A DNA stretch of 64,000 bases. It comes from Azolla caroliniana (lineage: Eukaryota > Polypodiophyta). Of this stretch, positions 1-12,043 are shown piece after piece; the stretch's first letter is position 1, and each line of letters starts with the position of its first letter. Position numbers and translations under genes: made by a program. The stretch covers positions 11,160,001 through 11,224,000 of the forward strand of contig JBHGNT010000007.1 in the NCBI GenBank assembly GCA_043228905.1. Reading direction: 5' to 3'. The notes beneath the pieces are model-generated. The model did no database searches. It had not been told where the DNA came from and saw only the letters and a program-made list of their open reading frames with translations.

Positions 1-1287
1 CATTTTTCTCTATGAAGCATCCACTTTGCTTAAACTTCACTTGCATTCCTTGCTCCATTGGCTGTCCAACAGAAATCAGATTTTTTGCAAGGTTTGGAAC
101 ATGCATCACATTCAACATATACTTTGTTTTCCCTTTTTCTTCCCACAATGGGATATCTCCAACATGCTCTATTTGGTGAGTAGTATTATCACCTGTCTGT
201 ACATAACCATGAATCTCTGGTTCTCTTAGACTTTCAAACCAATTTGCATGTCCTGTCATATGATTAGATGCCCCAGAATCTACACACCACATAAACTCTT
301 CATTGCATCTCTGTGAACATTCAGCCATTGCCATTGTTTCATGTTGCACCACAAATGCACCATCTTTATCACAGTCTTCAAGAGTTGAGGCATAATTATT
401 TTGTTGTCTCTTCCCTCTTTTTTCATCATTTTGCTTTTTATAGCATTCATTCTGTGTATGGCCTAGTTTTCCACAATACCAACAACCATCATCATTCAAA
501 TAAGTTTGCTTACCTCTATCTCGATTGCTCCCCCTGCCTTTGATGTTGTTTCTTCCACTTATAGCATGTTGTCCTCTTCCTTGATAACTATTGTTGTTGG
601 TTCTAGCTAAACCAAATCTTCCATGGCCTCTTCCAGCACTATTGTAGAGGGCTTGCCCATCAATCTCAGGGTTACCTTTGTTTACATCATCCATCTGATT
701 TTTTTCTTCCACTACAAGCATTGAAACCCGATTTGGAAAACTTGGGATGCTATCCCTTGTGAGGATGATGTTTTGAAGCTTTTATATTGAGGTCCTAAAC
801 CTCTTAAGCATATTTCCACCTTATCATCATCTTCTACCTTCACATTGATAGAAGCAAGTGATTCACACATGCTCTTTATTTTCAGAGCATACTCATTCAC
901 TGACATCTTACCTTTTTCCAAGGTATTTAGCTCAGTCTTCAACTGTAGCTTTCTAGCCTTTGTGTTCACTGCAAACAGTTTTACCAAATTGTCCCAAGCT
1001 TCTTTTGGAAGCATAGCATCCTGTATGTGTCCACGCATTGAATCTGAGATGCTAAGTGAGAGCCAATGCAATACTTTCCTTGCCCCTTGATTCCATTCCT
1101 TAAATGCTTTAATCTATGCAGCAGTTGCATTTTCTTCAGGGATCTCTAGAGCCTCTTCTAGGTCTCCTTCAATGTAATCCTAGTATCCTTTTCCCATCAG
1201 GAAATTTGTCATTCTAAATTTCCACACCGGGAAATTGTTTTTATCTAGTTTTTCTTTAACTATTTGGCTTGCATTCTCTGCAACCAT
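1..1287 (-). pseudogene. Copia-1 gag and start of pol (partial, broken)
   Basis: This is the 5' coding part of a minus-strand Ty1/Copia element that runs off the left edge of the window. Gag starts at the ATG complementary to 1285-1287, just inside the 5' LTR. Reading leftward there is a UBN2-type Gag (for example LQLKTELNTLEKGKM and the following CESLASINV region near 790-960), a zinc knuckle near 470-500, and a retropepsin site VDSGAS near 270-285. It is the close paralogue of Copia-5 Gag at 60131-60910. Stop codons in the first 250 codons (for example near 1180 and 1115) and a disturbed stretch near 750 show that it is dead. It keeps an Arg codon near 520 where Copia-5 has TGA, and an intact D-S-G-A protease motif where Copia-5 has D-L-G-A. 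Confidence 0.85.
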
Positions 1288-1401
1288 TTTCTCTTTCAAT
1301 TAGGGTTAACTTCATAGACAACTCTCTCTGATTCAGATCAGCAACCAAAAACAAACTTCTTAGATCTCTGTACTATTTTAATATTCTTTATGAGCAACTC
1401 T

Positions 1402-1413
1402 GCTATGATACCA
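1402..1413 (-). other. Copia-1 primer binding site (degenerate)
   Basis: The minus strand directly after the 5' LTR reads TGGTATCATAGC, one mismatch from the TGGTATCAGAGC primer site complementary to plant initiator-Met tRNA. The same site is intact in Copia-3, Copia-5, Copia-6 and Gypsy-1. Confidence 0.8.
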
Positions 1414-1812
1414 TGTTACGAAGGCACTACGACTCTTTTGTGTGCACAACGGATCGTGATGTGCTGGATTGTTTAGTGCTCAAGACAGAAAGGAAGGGGA
1501 AGGAGACTTACCTTTGTGTAGCAAACCAAAAGCTTCTATTCCATTACATGTAGAGCTCAACTTGCTCTCATCTATTTTCTGTTTTCTGTTCTTACAACTA
1601 CTCTCTACTCTCACTCTTACTTTTCTACTTACTTTTTACCTAAGTTATAAGTGACTTATATATGCAGGTAATTAGCTGTCTATAGCTAAATAGCTGTGCA
1701 TAGCTAAATAGTTGTTTCACCTTTATGTCCACTAGTAGCTAATTAGCTAATAGCTACTATAGCTTATTTCTCAATAAGCATCACATACCTTTGTTGAGCT
1801 TGCTTCTCAACA
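1414..1812 (-). repeat. Copia-1 5' LTR
   Basis: This 399-bp LTR begins TGTTGAGAAGC on the minus strand and ends in TAACA next to the primer site. It aligns along its length with the Copia-5 LTRs (56110-56542 and 61049-61498), including the purine-rich stretch and the TAGCTAATTAGC-type repeats. Its outer edge at 1812/1813 cuts straight into a + strand Copia reverse transcriptase, so Copia-1 inserted into Copia-2. The other LTR and target duplication lie outside the window. Confidence 0.85.
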
Positions 1813-3180
1813 GTATAAAGCCCGCATAGTGATGAAGGGGTTTCAACAAAAAAGGGTGTTGACTTCGACGAAATATTCGCTCTAGTCGTGAAGATGACAT
1901 CCATCCGAACAGTTCTAAGCGTAGCGGCTAGCATGGACCTAGAGATCGAACAGTTGGATGTCAAAACCGCATTCTTGCACGAGGAGTTAAATGAAGAAAT
2001 TTACATGCAGCAACCCAAAGGCTTTGAGTTGAAAGGGAAAGAGAACCTGGTGTGTCGACCGAAGAAAAGCTTGTATGGTCTGAAGCAAACTCCACTCTAG
2101 TGGTACAAGAAGTTTGAATCCTTCATGGTGGAACATAGGTTCCAGAAAACACAGGCTGATCACTGTGTGTTCGTCAAAAGGTACAACGAAGGTGACTTCT
2201 TGATTCTCTTGTTATATGTAAATGACATGTTGATAGTTGGTCAAGATACAAGGAAGATTGGAAGGTTGAAGAAAGCTCTAGGAAAATCATTTGCCATGAA
2301 AGATCTTGGACCGGCTAAACAAATCCTAGGATTGCACATAGTTCGAGATAGAACTAAGAATGTGTTGTGGTTCTCACAAGATAAATACATGACTAAGATC
2401 CTAGAGAGATTCAACATGTCGAACGCAAAGCCAGTCAGATCGGTGTTGTTGACAAATTGCAGGTTCAATGCGAAGCAGTGCCTGAAAGGGGAGAAAGATA
2501 AGGTTGAGATGAGGAACGTACCATATGCCTCATTCGTCGGTAGTTTAATGTACGCTATGGTCTACACGAGACCGGACATAGCATTTGTTGTGGCAACAGT
2601 AAGCTGATACATGAGTAATCCAGGACGAGAACACTAGGCAACGGTGAAATGGATACTCAGGTGCTTAAAAGGCACCTCGGGTGTGTGTCTTAAGTATGGT
2701 GTCGGAAAACCTATGCTTGAAGGGTTTACCGGCTCAGACATGTCGGGGGATGTAGACTCAAGCCGATCCACATCAGGGTACGTGATGACCTATGCTAGGG
2801 GAGCAGTGTCGTGGCAGTCATGACTACAGAAGTCTGTGGCCTTGTTGACCACAGAGGCAGAGTACATGGCAGCGGTAGAGGCTGACAAGGAGCTAATTTG
2901 GATGAGAAACTTTCTCAACGAGTTGGGGATGAAGTAAAGGGATTTCTTGCTTCATTGTGATAGCCAGAGTGCCATACATCTAGCCAAGAATGTTGCATAC
3001 CACTCCTAGACCAAGCACATACAAAGAACGTATCACTAGTTGTGGGAGAAAGTCGAAGAAGGAGAGTTTACCCTCGTGAAGATCCATACTGACGACAATG
3101 GATCCGACATGCTGATGAAGAACCTACCGATAGACCGACTTTAGAGTCTGTCGACAAAGGACATGAATAATTCCCCACAA
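1813..3180 (+). pseudogene. Copia-2 reverse transcriptase-RNase H remnant
   Basis: This is the 3' half of a + strand Ty1/Copia polyprotein, truncated on the left by Copia-1. The RT is recognisable from about 1815: QLDVKTAFLH and YMQQPKGF, then SLYGLKQ near 2070-2090, then the active-site region near 2210-2235. The active site reads Y-V-N-D rather than Y-V-D-D, so a catalytic aspartate is lost. RNase H follows, with TTEAEYMA near 2850 and the TKHI region near 3010. In-frame stops lie at 2098, 2605 and at several later points (for example near 2636, 2821, 2937, 3007 and 3142). The protein family is certain; the copy is inactive. Confidence 0.9.
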
Positions 3181-3196
3181 AAGTGAAGGGGGAGTT
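3181..3196 (+). other. Copia-2 polypurine tract
   Basis: A purine-rich run (AAGTGAAGGGGGAG) lies two bases before the TG of the 3' LTR. This is the expected place for plus-strand primer synthesis in a Copia element. Confidence 0.75.
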
Positions 3197-3742
3197 TGCT
3201 AGGAATATTTCCCTCCAATGGGAGGAGCCGACTGTTCGAAGAGAGCCGACAGTCGAAGATAGGGAGCAACCAATTGATCAGATGAGTCAGTTGATTAGTA
3301 AGACTATTATTAATATTAGATAATAATAGGAATGACAGTAGCAATGGCTACATTTGTAAATAACCTATACAGGGTATAAGTGTAAATACACTTAGGGCAA
3401 GTAGAGAAGCATATGAGAGAACAATGTGTGATCCTTTGTTGTAGCTAACGATAGAGAAGAGTGAGAAGGAGAAGAGAGACTGAGCGAGCGGCGCCATAGC
3501 TGTGTTCTGTAACAGCATACGCCAAGAACCCTGCGCGGCTGATACACTTGGTGTAGAAAGTGTTGTACTCTAATCTCGTCATTGTATATCCAATGTATTG
3601 TGAAGCTCCGTTCTCCGTGGTTTTCTCTCGCTTTGGGGTTTCCACGTAAAACCTGTGTGCACTGTTTTCTCTTGTGTTATTGAGTTGTGTATTTCAGCAT
3701 GTTCGATTCTTGTGAATTAACGATCCGTTTCTCTACATAACA
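3197..3742 (+). repeat. Copia-2 3' LTR
   Basis: This 546-bp segment runs TGCTAGGAAT to CTACATAACA and follows the polypurine tract of Copia-2. The 5' partner lies left of the window. TATA-like sequence is present near 3365-3385. The LTR is in the same orientation as the cyclophilin gene, and its end is 216 bp upstream of that gene's first ATG. Confidence 0.8.
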
Positions 3743-3958
3743 TTCTTAGCCAAACACCAAATCAGATGTGCAATTATTCTTTAGAAAGCTCTTGTGCGCA
3801 AGCTGCGAAATAATTTGAAGATCAAAGGAAACGAATACATACGTATTAATATTAGAGCAAGAAGGAAGACATTCCATATTATTATTAGTCAGTCTTACTA
3901 CTACTACTACATTTACATACATACATACATACATTTACATAACATAATACAGACGCTG

Positions 3959-5145
<1,187 letters not shown>

Positions 5146-7174
5146 GTACAAATTTACACTCTTCTTGTTTAATTTCTTAAATGGTTGTAGATGAATTTGT
5201 CTATTGAAGTCTTTGTTCAAGTTGTGATTTCACATGGAAAACTAGTAATGGTTATCGAGTCTGATTGTCTTGTCGAGGGATTCACTGGCTGTCCTCTGCT
5301 TACAAAAATGATCCTGGAGTGGTAGACTTATTTTACTTTAGTTTATTGAATTAGCAATGTTAGGACTTGTAATGTTGGTTTGTAGATTTTTCATACTTTA
5401 GTTTGAGTTTATGAAAACTGTTAGAAAAAATTTAAACTTAAATCAAACCACGAAAACTTTTAAACTGAACCATTGCAAAAAATCCAAGCTCAAACTGAAT
5501 GGCTCTAGAAATTTTCAAACTGTTAAGCTGTAGTAATGTGTTCGGGTTTCCAAGTTAGTTCCAAACTTAAAATTTCAAGTCAAGTTTCAAATTTTCAAAG
5601 ATTTCGTAAAATATCAGAGTTAGCCTTAAAAGTTAGAAGGTTTGAGAAAATATTCAAGAAAGGGCCAATCCCAAGCCAATGAGCCATTTAAACTGTTTAA
5701 GCCGGAAATGGCTAAGCTAATAAAGGCTCAAACTGAACCGAAGTAACTGAACTGTACAAACTTTGAAGCTGTTAAGTTGCTGTTTTGCTTTTGATTTTGT
5801 TCAAACTGAACTATTGTTGATTGCGACATGGACATAATAGGATGTTGAAGTCTAATATGTACAAACGTCAATAGTTAACATCTTTACTAAAGCATAGTAC
5901 AAAGCATAACAACCATACAACTCTTGGATTTTTACAGCCACTCTTAAATTCCAGACCCTTCAAACATAAAAATAACACTATCACCTGATGTTAAAGTTAA
6001 AGGAACCTCTAAATTAGTTAGATAAGATCAAATTAAGAAAAACCCATGGAACATGGATGCAAAGATAAGAGCAAAGTAGTGAAGATAAATTGGCTGTATT
6101 GTAGTTATGAAGGAGCCAAGACATGGAACATGGAAGAAAACATTATATGGACAAAAACAATTGACACATCTTTTGAAGACCATTGAAGCTCCTCTCAAGT
6201 TCCAATCTCCAGATTTTGGATCATTGTGGAAATTCTGAGTGCATAGGTCAAAGTGGGTTCAATATCACTAGATCCTCCACAATACCCATCTTCTTCATCC
6301 CTTCCTTGATTTAGCAATTGTGGGTCCTTCTGTAATGTTACTAAGGAATCGACTTTCGTCCAATATATGGGGACAATATATATTGTCACATGCCTCGTGT
6401 GCTTGCTCTCACTCAATAGAAGTGGACAATATACAGAGACCAATCATGTAGAATAGATAAGATGTTTTATCCCATTAATGATGCACTCCTCTGTTGAGGA
6501 ATTCTATCTTTTTGAGCTCCCCTTCCTATCTCACTCTCAATTTTAAGTTTTACAAAGACATTATGAAATGGTTTAAAAGATAGAAGGCAATAGAAAATCT
6601 ATTGGAGCATCTCAAGTGATGCTATGAATGTGATCACTGAAAAAAGATTATTAGAGTCACTAAGAACGAAATTGCAAGATTCTAATATGGCAACATTGGA
6701 ATATTATATTGCAATTGTTAACTTTCAATGGTGGTCCCTATACAAGGTAAGAATGCCAGTATGTACGCAACCACATTTTGCTACCACCATGAGCCTTGGC
6801 TCTTGGAGAGCATGCAGTTCTTTGAACTCAGTCACGCAAATCAGGTGCTGAAGTGGCATCATGGCATCATAACTCAAGTATGAAGACAAGTTATCATTTG
6901 AAACCTCTCGCATGATGAATATCACTCATTTCTTGCATGCTCAATATATAATGTAATCTGCAAGAAGTATGATTTCTTGTTAGAGGAACAAGATAATTTA
7001 AGTGTCAATACTCAAATATTCATCCAAGAAGGGTGAGGATATATGTGCATATACATGAATCCCAAATAGACAATCTTTACTAGAGTAGTAACCCCACTTA
7101 GTAGGAAGGAGTCACATGACCATGGGTCAAAATTGGTCTCCTTGTGGAGGATGAAAATTCTTATCTAATGTAAT
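5146..7174. other. Cyclophilin 3' side or last intron; no gene seen
   Basis: About 2 kb of AT-rich DNA follows the exon 6 donor site. At 5410-5800 short variants of the theme CAAACTGAAC/CAAGTTTGAA recur in both orientations, a degenerate repeat related in style to 14455-14700. No open frame with recognisable homology was found. If the cyclophilin is still functional this stretch is intronic and Copia-3 lies inside the same intron. Confidence 0.5.
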
Positions 7175-7640
7175 TGTTGGAGGGTGGCAACTCCAGCCCT
7201 GCACTCTCTTTCATCTTTATTATCTTTGTACTATATTCTCTCCCTTCCCAAATTCTTCCCTCTAGAATCTGCAACTCTTTTAATGCCTTCTCTCTCTAGA
7301 ATTTGTAATGCTTTAAATGCCTTTTTTCTCTTCTACTTTTTCCAAGATATTCCCTTTTATTCCTAGTTTTTTGTACTTGTTTGGTAGTACAAGAGCCACT
7401 TTATTACCAAACAACCATTTCACCCACTTTCCCCAATTTTGTATAAATAGGCTATACTAGCCTCTTTTGAAATGACTTTTTACTTTGGTTGCTACTTAAA
7501 AACAAGCTCTATTATTTGGTCGTGTCTCTACTCTTTGCAACCATTCTTTCTACTGCTGTCTAACAGCCTTCTTATAGCTTGGTTGTGTCTAATTTGTTCT
7601 AACTATTGCTCCGCTGCTGCTATTAACAACATTTCTCACA
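7175..7640 (+). repeat. Copia-3 5' LTR
   Basis: 466-bp LTR, TGTTGGAGGG to ATTTCTCACA. A TATAAATAGG promoter element is at 7442-7451. It holds a single copy of the 135-bp segment that is present three times in the 3' LTR. Confidence 0.95.
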
Positions 7641-7652
7641 TGGTATCAGAGC
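7641..7652 (+). other. Copia-3 primer binding site
   Basis: TGGTATCAGAGC lies immediately after the CA of the 5' LTR. This is the standard plant Copia primer site, complementary to the 3' end of initiator-Met tRNA. Confidence 0.95.
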
Positions 7653-7904
7653 AGTGAGGTCTCCATACCCTCAGCCTGATTTTTTTTGCCGAAGAGCACA
7701 CAAACCTATCTTCTTTTATCCCTCCCTCCCAACCCTATAGAGGAGGTTCTCTTAGCAGCCACCCTCCCAACCTCCAGAGGAGGTTCTTCTATTTTCTTTT
7801 CCACTCATTTGAGCCTCACCTAGCATCTAAGGAGAAGTAGAACGACCCCGAGCATCTACTTACAACTGCAAATTGTCCAGTTGTAGCTCAAGAGGAGGAT
7901 ATCC

Positions 7905-9224
7905 ATGGCCTCACATACCGCCATTGTTTCATCAACCATTCCCCAACTCCCCAAAAAGTCCATCTTGGATGGGAACAATTACTTGGATTGGGAGGTGCAA
8001 ATAAAGACCTTGCTACAATACCATCGTTTATGGAATGTAGTCAATGATACTAACAAGAAACCACCAACAACTTCATCCTCTTCAACCAAATCAGTTGTTG
8101 GTTCATCTAACACTGAGACTGAAGCTTGGCTAGATAAGGATTCCCGTGCCCATGCTTTCCTCATGTTTAATATTAAACCAAGCATCGCTCGTCAATTTCA
8201 AGATACAGATGAAGTGACAGCCAATGAACTATGGACATCCATCAAAAAGAGGTACCATCGATCTAATCATGCTCAAATGATAGCTATTGAGAACCAACTA
8301 GCTAATCTCAAGATTCATGACACTCCCAACATCATGGATCAAATAACACAATTTGTTACTCTCCAAAAGGAACTAGTTTCTTTGGGAAGCAAGTCAACTG
8401 AAGTTGAGTTTGTGCATCGTCTGATGATAAAGTTGCCTGAGTCATTCTCAGCATTTTGTGACACAATTTGTCTTCTTCCCAACACACCCGATATGAATAC
8501 ATTTCTTGGTATGTTACAAGATAGGGCAACAAGGAAGAAAAGCTCTCAAACTTCCAAGGAGACGCTTCTACATGCGAAAAGTAAAGGCAAGTCGAAGCAA
8601 AACGGTAACCCCTACAACAAACCCAATCCAAGGACACCAAACAACCTAGCCTACAAGGAGTTGACCTGTCATTATTGTGGCTACAAAGGTCACATTCAGC
8701 CCGACTGTTGGAAAAAGAAAAGAGGCAATGGCAAGAAATTTTCTTCTACCAACAGTCAACCTACACCAAAATCAAACTCGGTCCACTCAGCCAAAGAAAC
8801 AGTTTTCCTTGGCATTGAGGAACATACTTCACATTTGGCTGGACCAACTACTTCAACCATCGATGAGTGGTTAGTAGATAGTGGTGCCACATCACACATG
8901 ACCTATGACAAATCCATTTTGCATGATGTGAAGCCTAGCTCTTCCCAAATCTCTATGGGAGATGCCTCAAGCATTGAGGCTTCATGTGTGGGTAATGTGT
9001 TTCTTGACAATTCTTCAAGTGAAGAACCTGTCGTTCTTCAAGATGTGCTACATGTGCCTCGCATCTCTACCAACCTACTTTCGGTTTACAAAATCACCAA
9101 GCAAGGTTATGGAGTCTACTTTGATAGCTCAGTTTTGGAAGTGATTGACACCAACAGCCTACAAATTGTAGCTAGTGGCACACAAGAAGGGGGTTTATAT
9201 CGCCTAAAAAGCTCCCATAGATAG
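7905..9224 (+). CDS. Copia-3 Gag and protease (439 aa)
   Basis: Structural protein and maturation protease of Copia-3. The ATG at 7905 is the first good start after the primer site. The first 230 residues are a UBN2-type Gag (LDGNNYLDWEVQIKTLL near the N-terminus, then ENQLANLKI). A CCHC zinc knuckle, CHYCGYKGHIQPDC, sits at about residues 252-265 for RNA binding. The retropepsin site WLVDSGATSHM is near residue 325 and has the normal catalytic D-S-G-A. The frame ends at TAG (9222-9224) and the integrase continues in another frame, so the Gag-Pol junction carries a frameshift. Gag and protease themselves look intact. Confidence 0.92.
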   Translation: MASHTAIVSSTIPQLPKKSILDGNNYLDWEVQIKTLLQYHRLWNVVNDTNKKPPTTSSSSTKSVVGSSNTETEAWLDKDSRAHAFLMFNIKPSIARQFQDTDEVTANELWTSIKKRYHRSNHAQMIAIENQLANLKIHDTPNIMDQITQFVTLQKELVSLGSKSTEVEFVHRLMIKLPESFSAFCDTICLLPNTPDMNTFLGMLQDRATRKKSSQTSKETLLHAKSKGKSKQNGNPYNKPNPRTPNNLAYKELTCHYCGYKGHIQPDCWKKKRGNGKKFSSTNSQPTPKSNSVHSAKETVFLGIEEHTSHLAGPTTSTIDEWLVDSGATSHMTYDKSILHDVKPSSSQISMGDASSIEASCVGNVFLDNSSSEEPVVLQDVLHVPRISTNLLSVYKITKQGYGVYFDSSVLEVIDTNSLQIVASGTQEGGLYRLKSSHR

Positions 9225-9228
9225 CCCC

Positions 9229-10287
9229 TTGGAAAACTCCAAATCTCATCTTCTTCATCTTCTTCAAGGCTCTCATGCCTTGGTGGCACAAGAAGATCCC
9301 ACGTTGTGGCATGCTAGGTTTGGTCATCTCAACTATGATTCTCTTCAAAAGCTCTCCTCTTCCCAACTAGTTGAGGGTCTTCCTATTTTCAAATCTCTCA
9401 ATACCCCATGTGTTGCTTGTCTTCATGGCAAGCAACATCGAGAGCCTTTCCCTCATGAAGCCACTCACCGTGCAACATCTATCTTGGAGTTAGTGCACAT
9501 GGATCTTTGTGGTCCCATGAAAACCACTACTCTTGGTGGTGCACGCTACTTCATGCTTATAATTGATGACTTCTCCCTCAAGGTTTGGGTTTATTTTCTT
9601 GTAGAAAAATCCCAAACCTTCACAAAATTTCAAGAATGGGTAGCTCTCGTGGAGAACGAGACATCAAAGAAAGTTCGAAAGATCAGGTCGGACAATGGTG
9701 GAGAGTTTATCTCCCAAGCTTTCCACCATTTCTGCTCTCAACAAGGCATTACTCGCCAATTTTCTACACCCAATACTCCTCAACAAAATGGAGTCGTGGA
9801 AAGGAAGAACCGGATAGTCCAAGAGATGGCTCGTACGATGCTATCTCAATCCGATCTTCCTCTCTCGTTTTGGGGTGAAGCTGTCAACACAGCAGTCTAC
9901 ATCATCAACTGCTGCCCAACAAAAGCAGTTGCTGGAATGACACTGGCAGAAGCATTTACAGGTGTAAAGCCCTCAGTATCTCATTTTAAAGTCTTTGGGT
10001 GTGATGCTTATGTTCACATTTCAGATCATAAATGGACGAAATTTGAGTCCAAAACCAAGAAATGCAAGTTTCTTGGTTACAACACCCAATCTAAAGCGTA
10101 TAGGTTATGGGATTTAGAGTCAAAGTCCCTAGTCATCTCTAGGGATGTTCATTTTGTGGAGTCTCAGTCAGATGATTCTAGGATTTCACCTGAGTTCATA
10201 GTTGAAATCCCAGCTCCTCCGGAATCTCCTATTTTAGACGAAGATGTTTCATTTCAAGCCCCCCATCTCCTCCTACTCAATCTCTAA
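9229..10287 (+). CDS. Copia-3 GAG-pre-integrase and integrase (352 aa)
   Basis: Integrase region that inserts element cDNA into chromosomes. The GAG-pre-integrase motif LWHARFGHLN is near residue 27, followed by the HHCC-type zinc region ending CVACLHGK. The catalytic core has VHMDLCGPM (first Asp), IRSDNGGEF (second Asp) and TPQQNGVVERKN (Glu), so the D-D-E triad is present. The frame ends at 10287, before the RT, in a region with more frame changes. It has no ATG of its own in context and was originally part of a single Gag-Pol frame. Confidence 0.92.
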   Translation: MENSKSHLLHLLQGSHALVAQEDPTLWHARFGHLNYDSLQKLSSSQLVEGLPIFKSLNTPCVACLHGKQHREPFPHEATHRATSILELVHMDLCGPMKTTTLGGARYFMLIIDDFSLKVWVYFLVEKSQTFTKFQEWVALVENETSKKVRKIRSDNGGEFISQAFHHFCSQQGITRQFSTPNTPQQNGVVERKNRIVQEMARTMLSQSDLPLSFWGEAVNTAVYIINCCPTKAVAGMTLAEAFTGVKPSVSHFKVFGCDAYVHISDHKWTKFESKTKKCKFLGYNTQSKAYRLWDLESKSLVISRDVHFVESQSDDSRISPEFIVEIPAPPESPILDEDVSFQAPHLLLLNL

Positions 10288-10484
10288 CTTCGCCAACAAT
10301 TCAATCCTCTCCCTCAACTCCACTTGTTTCCCCTTCCTCTACAAACCAGCTTCCACCACTTCCCAAGTGGCTTCAAGCCACCATTCGTGATTCTCATCTC
10401 TCCGATGCTGAACTTCATGAGTATACATCTGGTTCTTGAACACGTAAGTCACAACGGCCTCCTCACTCATGCAACTTTGCCTTA

Positions 10485-11638
10485 TTGTGCACTGTTGTGC
10501 AATCAAAAGAACCCACAACAGCAAAAGAGGCCCTTGTTCTTCCAAAGTGGAAAGCAGCAATGGAAGTTGAACTTAATTCCATTGAGCGGAATCATACATG
10601 GGAGCTAGTCCCACGGCCTCTACATCGACAAGTCATTGGATTGAAATGGATTTTCAAGACCAAATACCATGCTGATGGTACTTTGGATAAGCACAAGGCA
10701 CGTTTAGTGGCAAAAGGCTACTCACAGTCGAAGGAGTGGATTACGAGGAAACTTTTGCTCCAACAGCAAGGTACACCTCTATCCGATGTGCGCTTGCACT
10801 TGCTGCTCACAACAAATGAGCCATTTTTCAAATGGATGTCAAGTCAGCCTTCCTTAACGGTGACTTGAAAGAGGAGGTTTATGTTGAACAGCCTCCAGGT
10901 TTCGAGATTTTAGAGCAGAAAAACATGGTCTACAGGTTACACAAAGCCTTGTATGGCTTAAAGCAAGCTCCCAAAGCTTGGCATGACAAAATTGATAGCT
11001 TCTTTCTCTCTCTTGGGTTTCAGAACTGTAATGCTGACAACAATCTCTATGTTTTTTCCCAAGATAATTTGCTATGCTTGATCATATTATACGTTGACGA
11101 CCTTCCAATTACAGGGTCCCTTGCATCTAAAATCGAGGAGGTTCGCGCTGACCTCAAAACAACCTTTGAAATGACTGATCTAGGACTTCTCCATTATTTC
11201 ATAGGTATGGAGGTCTACCAATCACATGGTGGTATCTTTGTCACCCAACATAGGTATCTCATGCAGCTCCTTGAGACCTATAGGATGTCAAATTGCAAGC
11301 CACTCTCCTGTCCAATGGATCTAAACTCAAAGCTATCTCGTGAAGACAATTCTCCCATATTTGAGGATATCACGAAATATAGAAGTTTAATTGGGTCCCT
11401 TCTTCACTTAACTTATACCAGGCCTGATTTGTCCTATAGCGTGAGTATTCTCAGCCAATTCTCAAGTGCTCCAAGGCAAAGTCATTGGCAATCAGCTATT
11501 CGAGTTCTTCGGTATTTGGCCAACACACTCGACTATGGTCTGTCTTTTAGAGGCGGCATTGAGCTTGTTGGCTACTCAGATGCTGATTGGGCAGGTGATA
11601 TTCTAGAAGGTCCACATCTGGCTATTGTTTTATGTTAG
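10485..11638 (+). pseudogene. Copia-3 reverse transcriptase (two overlapping frames)
   Basis: RT of Copia-3, split by frameshifts into 10485-10868 and 10832-11638. The first part has WKAAMEVELNSIE and the LKWIFKTKYHADG stretch typical of the RVT_2 N-terminus. The second begins at [12 protein letters not shown] and continues with [18 protein letters not shown], and the active site LYVDDL near 11090-11103. The catalytic Y-V-D-D is intact. The break between them, near 10730-10835, removes the usual conserved block before MDVKSAF. Confidence 0.9.
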
Positions 11639-12030
11639 GTTCAGGCTTGATTTCTTGGAAATCGAAGAAGCAAAATTCAGTTTCTACTTCATCAACGGAA
11701 GCTGAATATCGCGCCTACTTGGATACTTGTTGTGAGTTGCTATGGTTGATGCAATTGTTTTCTCACATTGGTGTTTTGCAAGACTCTCCTATTGCAGTTT
11801 TCACCGACAGCCAAAGTGCCCGTGCCTTGGCACATAGCTCAGTATTTCATGGTAGAACAAAACACATCGAAGTGCACTACCATTTTGTTCGTGACTTAGT
11901 GAAATCACAAGTCATCAACTTGGCATATTGCCCTACTCAAGAAAATGGGGCTGATTTATTTACTAAGCCACTTCCAAGGCAAACCATTGATCAACTCCTT
12001 GATCGACTCAATGTTGGACCGCCGTTCTGA
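11632..12030 (+). CDS. Copia-3 RNase H (132 aa, shifted frame)
   Basis: C-terminal RNase H of the Copia-3 polyprotein. Visible motifs are [20 protein letters not shown] near the start, then [27 protein letters not shown], and [12 protein letters not shown] near the end. It overlaps the RT frame by seven bases in another frame, so a single-base indel near 11605-11640 is likely. It ends 14 bp before the 3' LTR. Confidence 0.9.
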   Translation: MLGSGLISWKSKKQNSVSTSSTEAEYRAYLDTCCELLWLMQLFSHIGVLQDSPIAVFTDSQSARALAHSSVFHGRTKHIEVHYHFVRDLVKSQVINLAYCPTQENGADLFTKPLPRQTIDQLLDRLNVGPPF

Positions 12031-12043
12031 AGCTGAGAGGAGG
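12030..12043 (+). other. Copia-3 polypurine tract
   Basis: The purine-rich AAGCTGAGAGGAGG lies directly before the TG of the 3' LTR. Confidence 0.85.
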
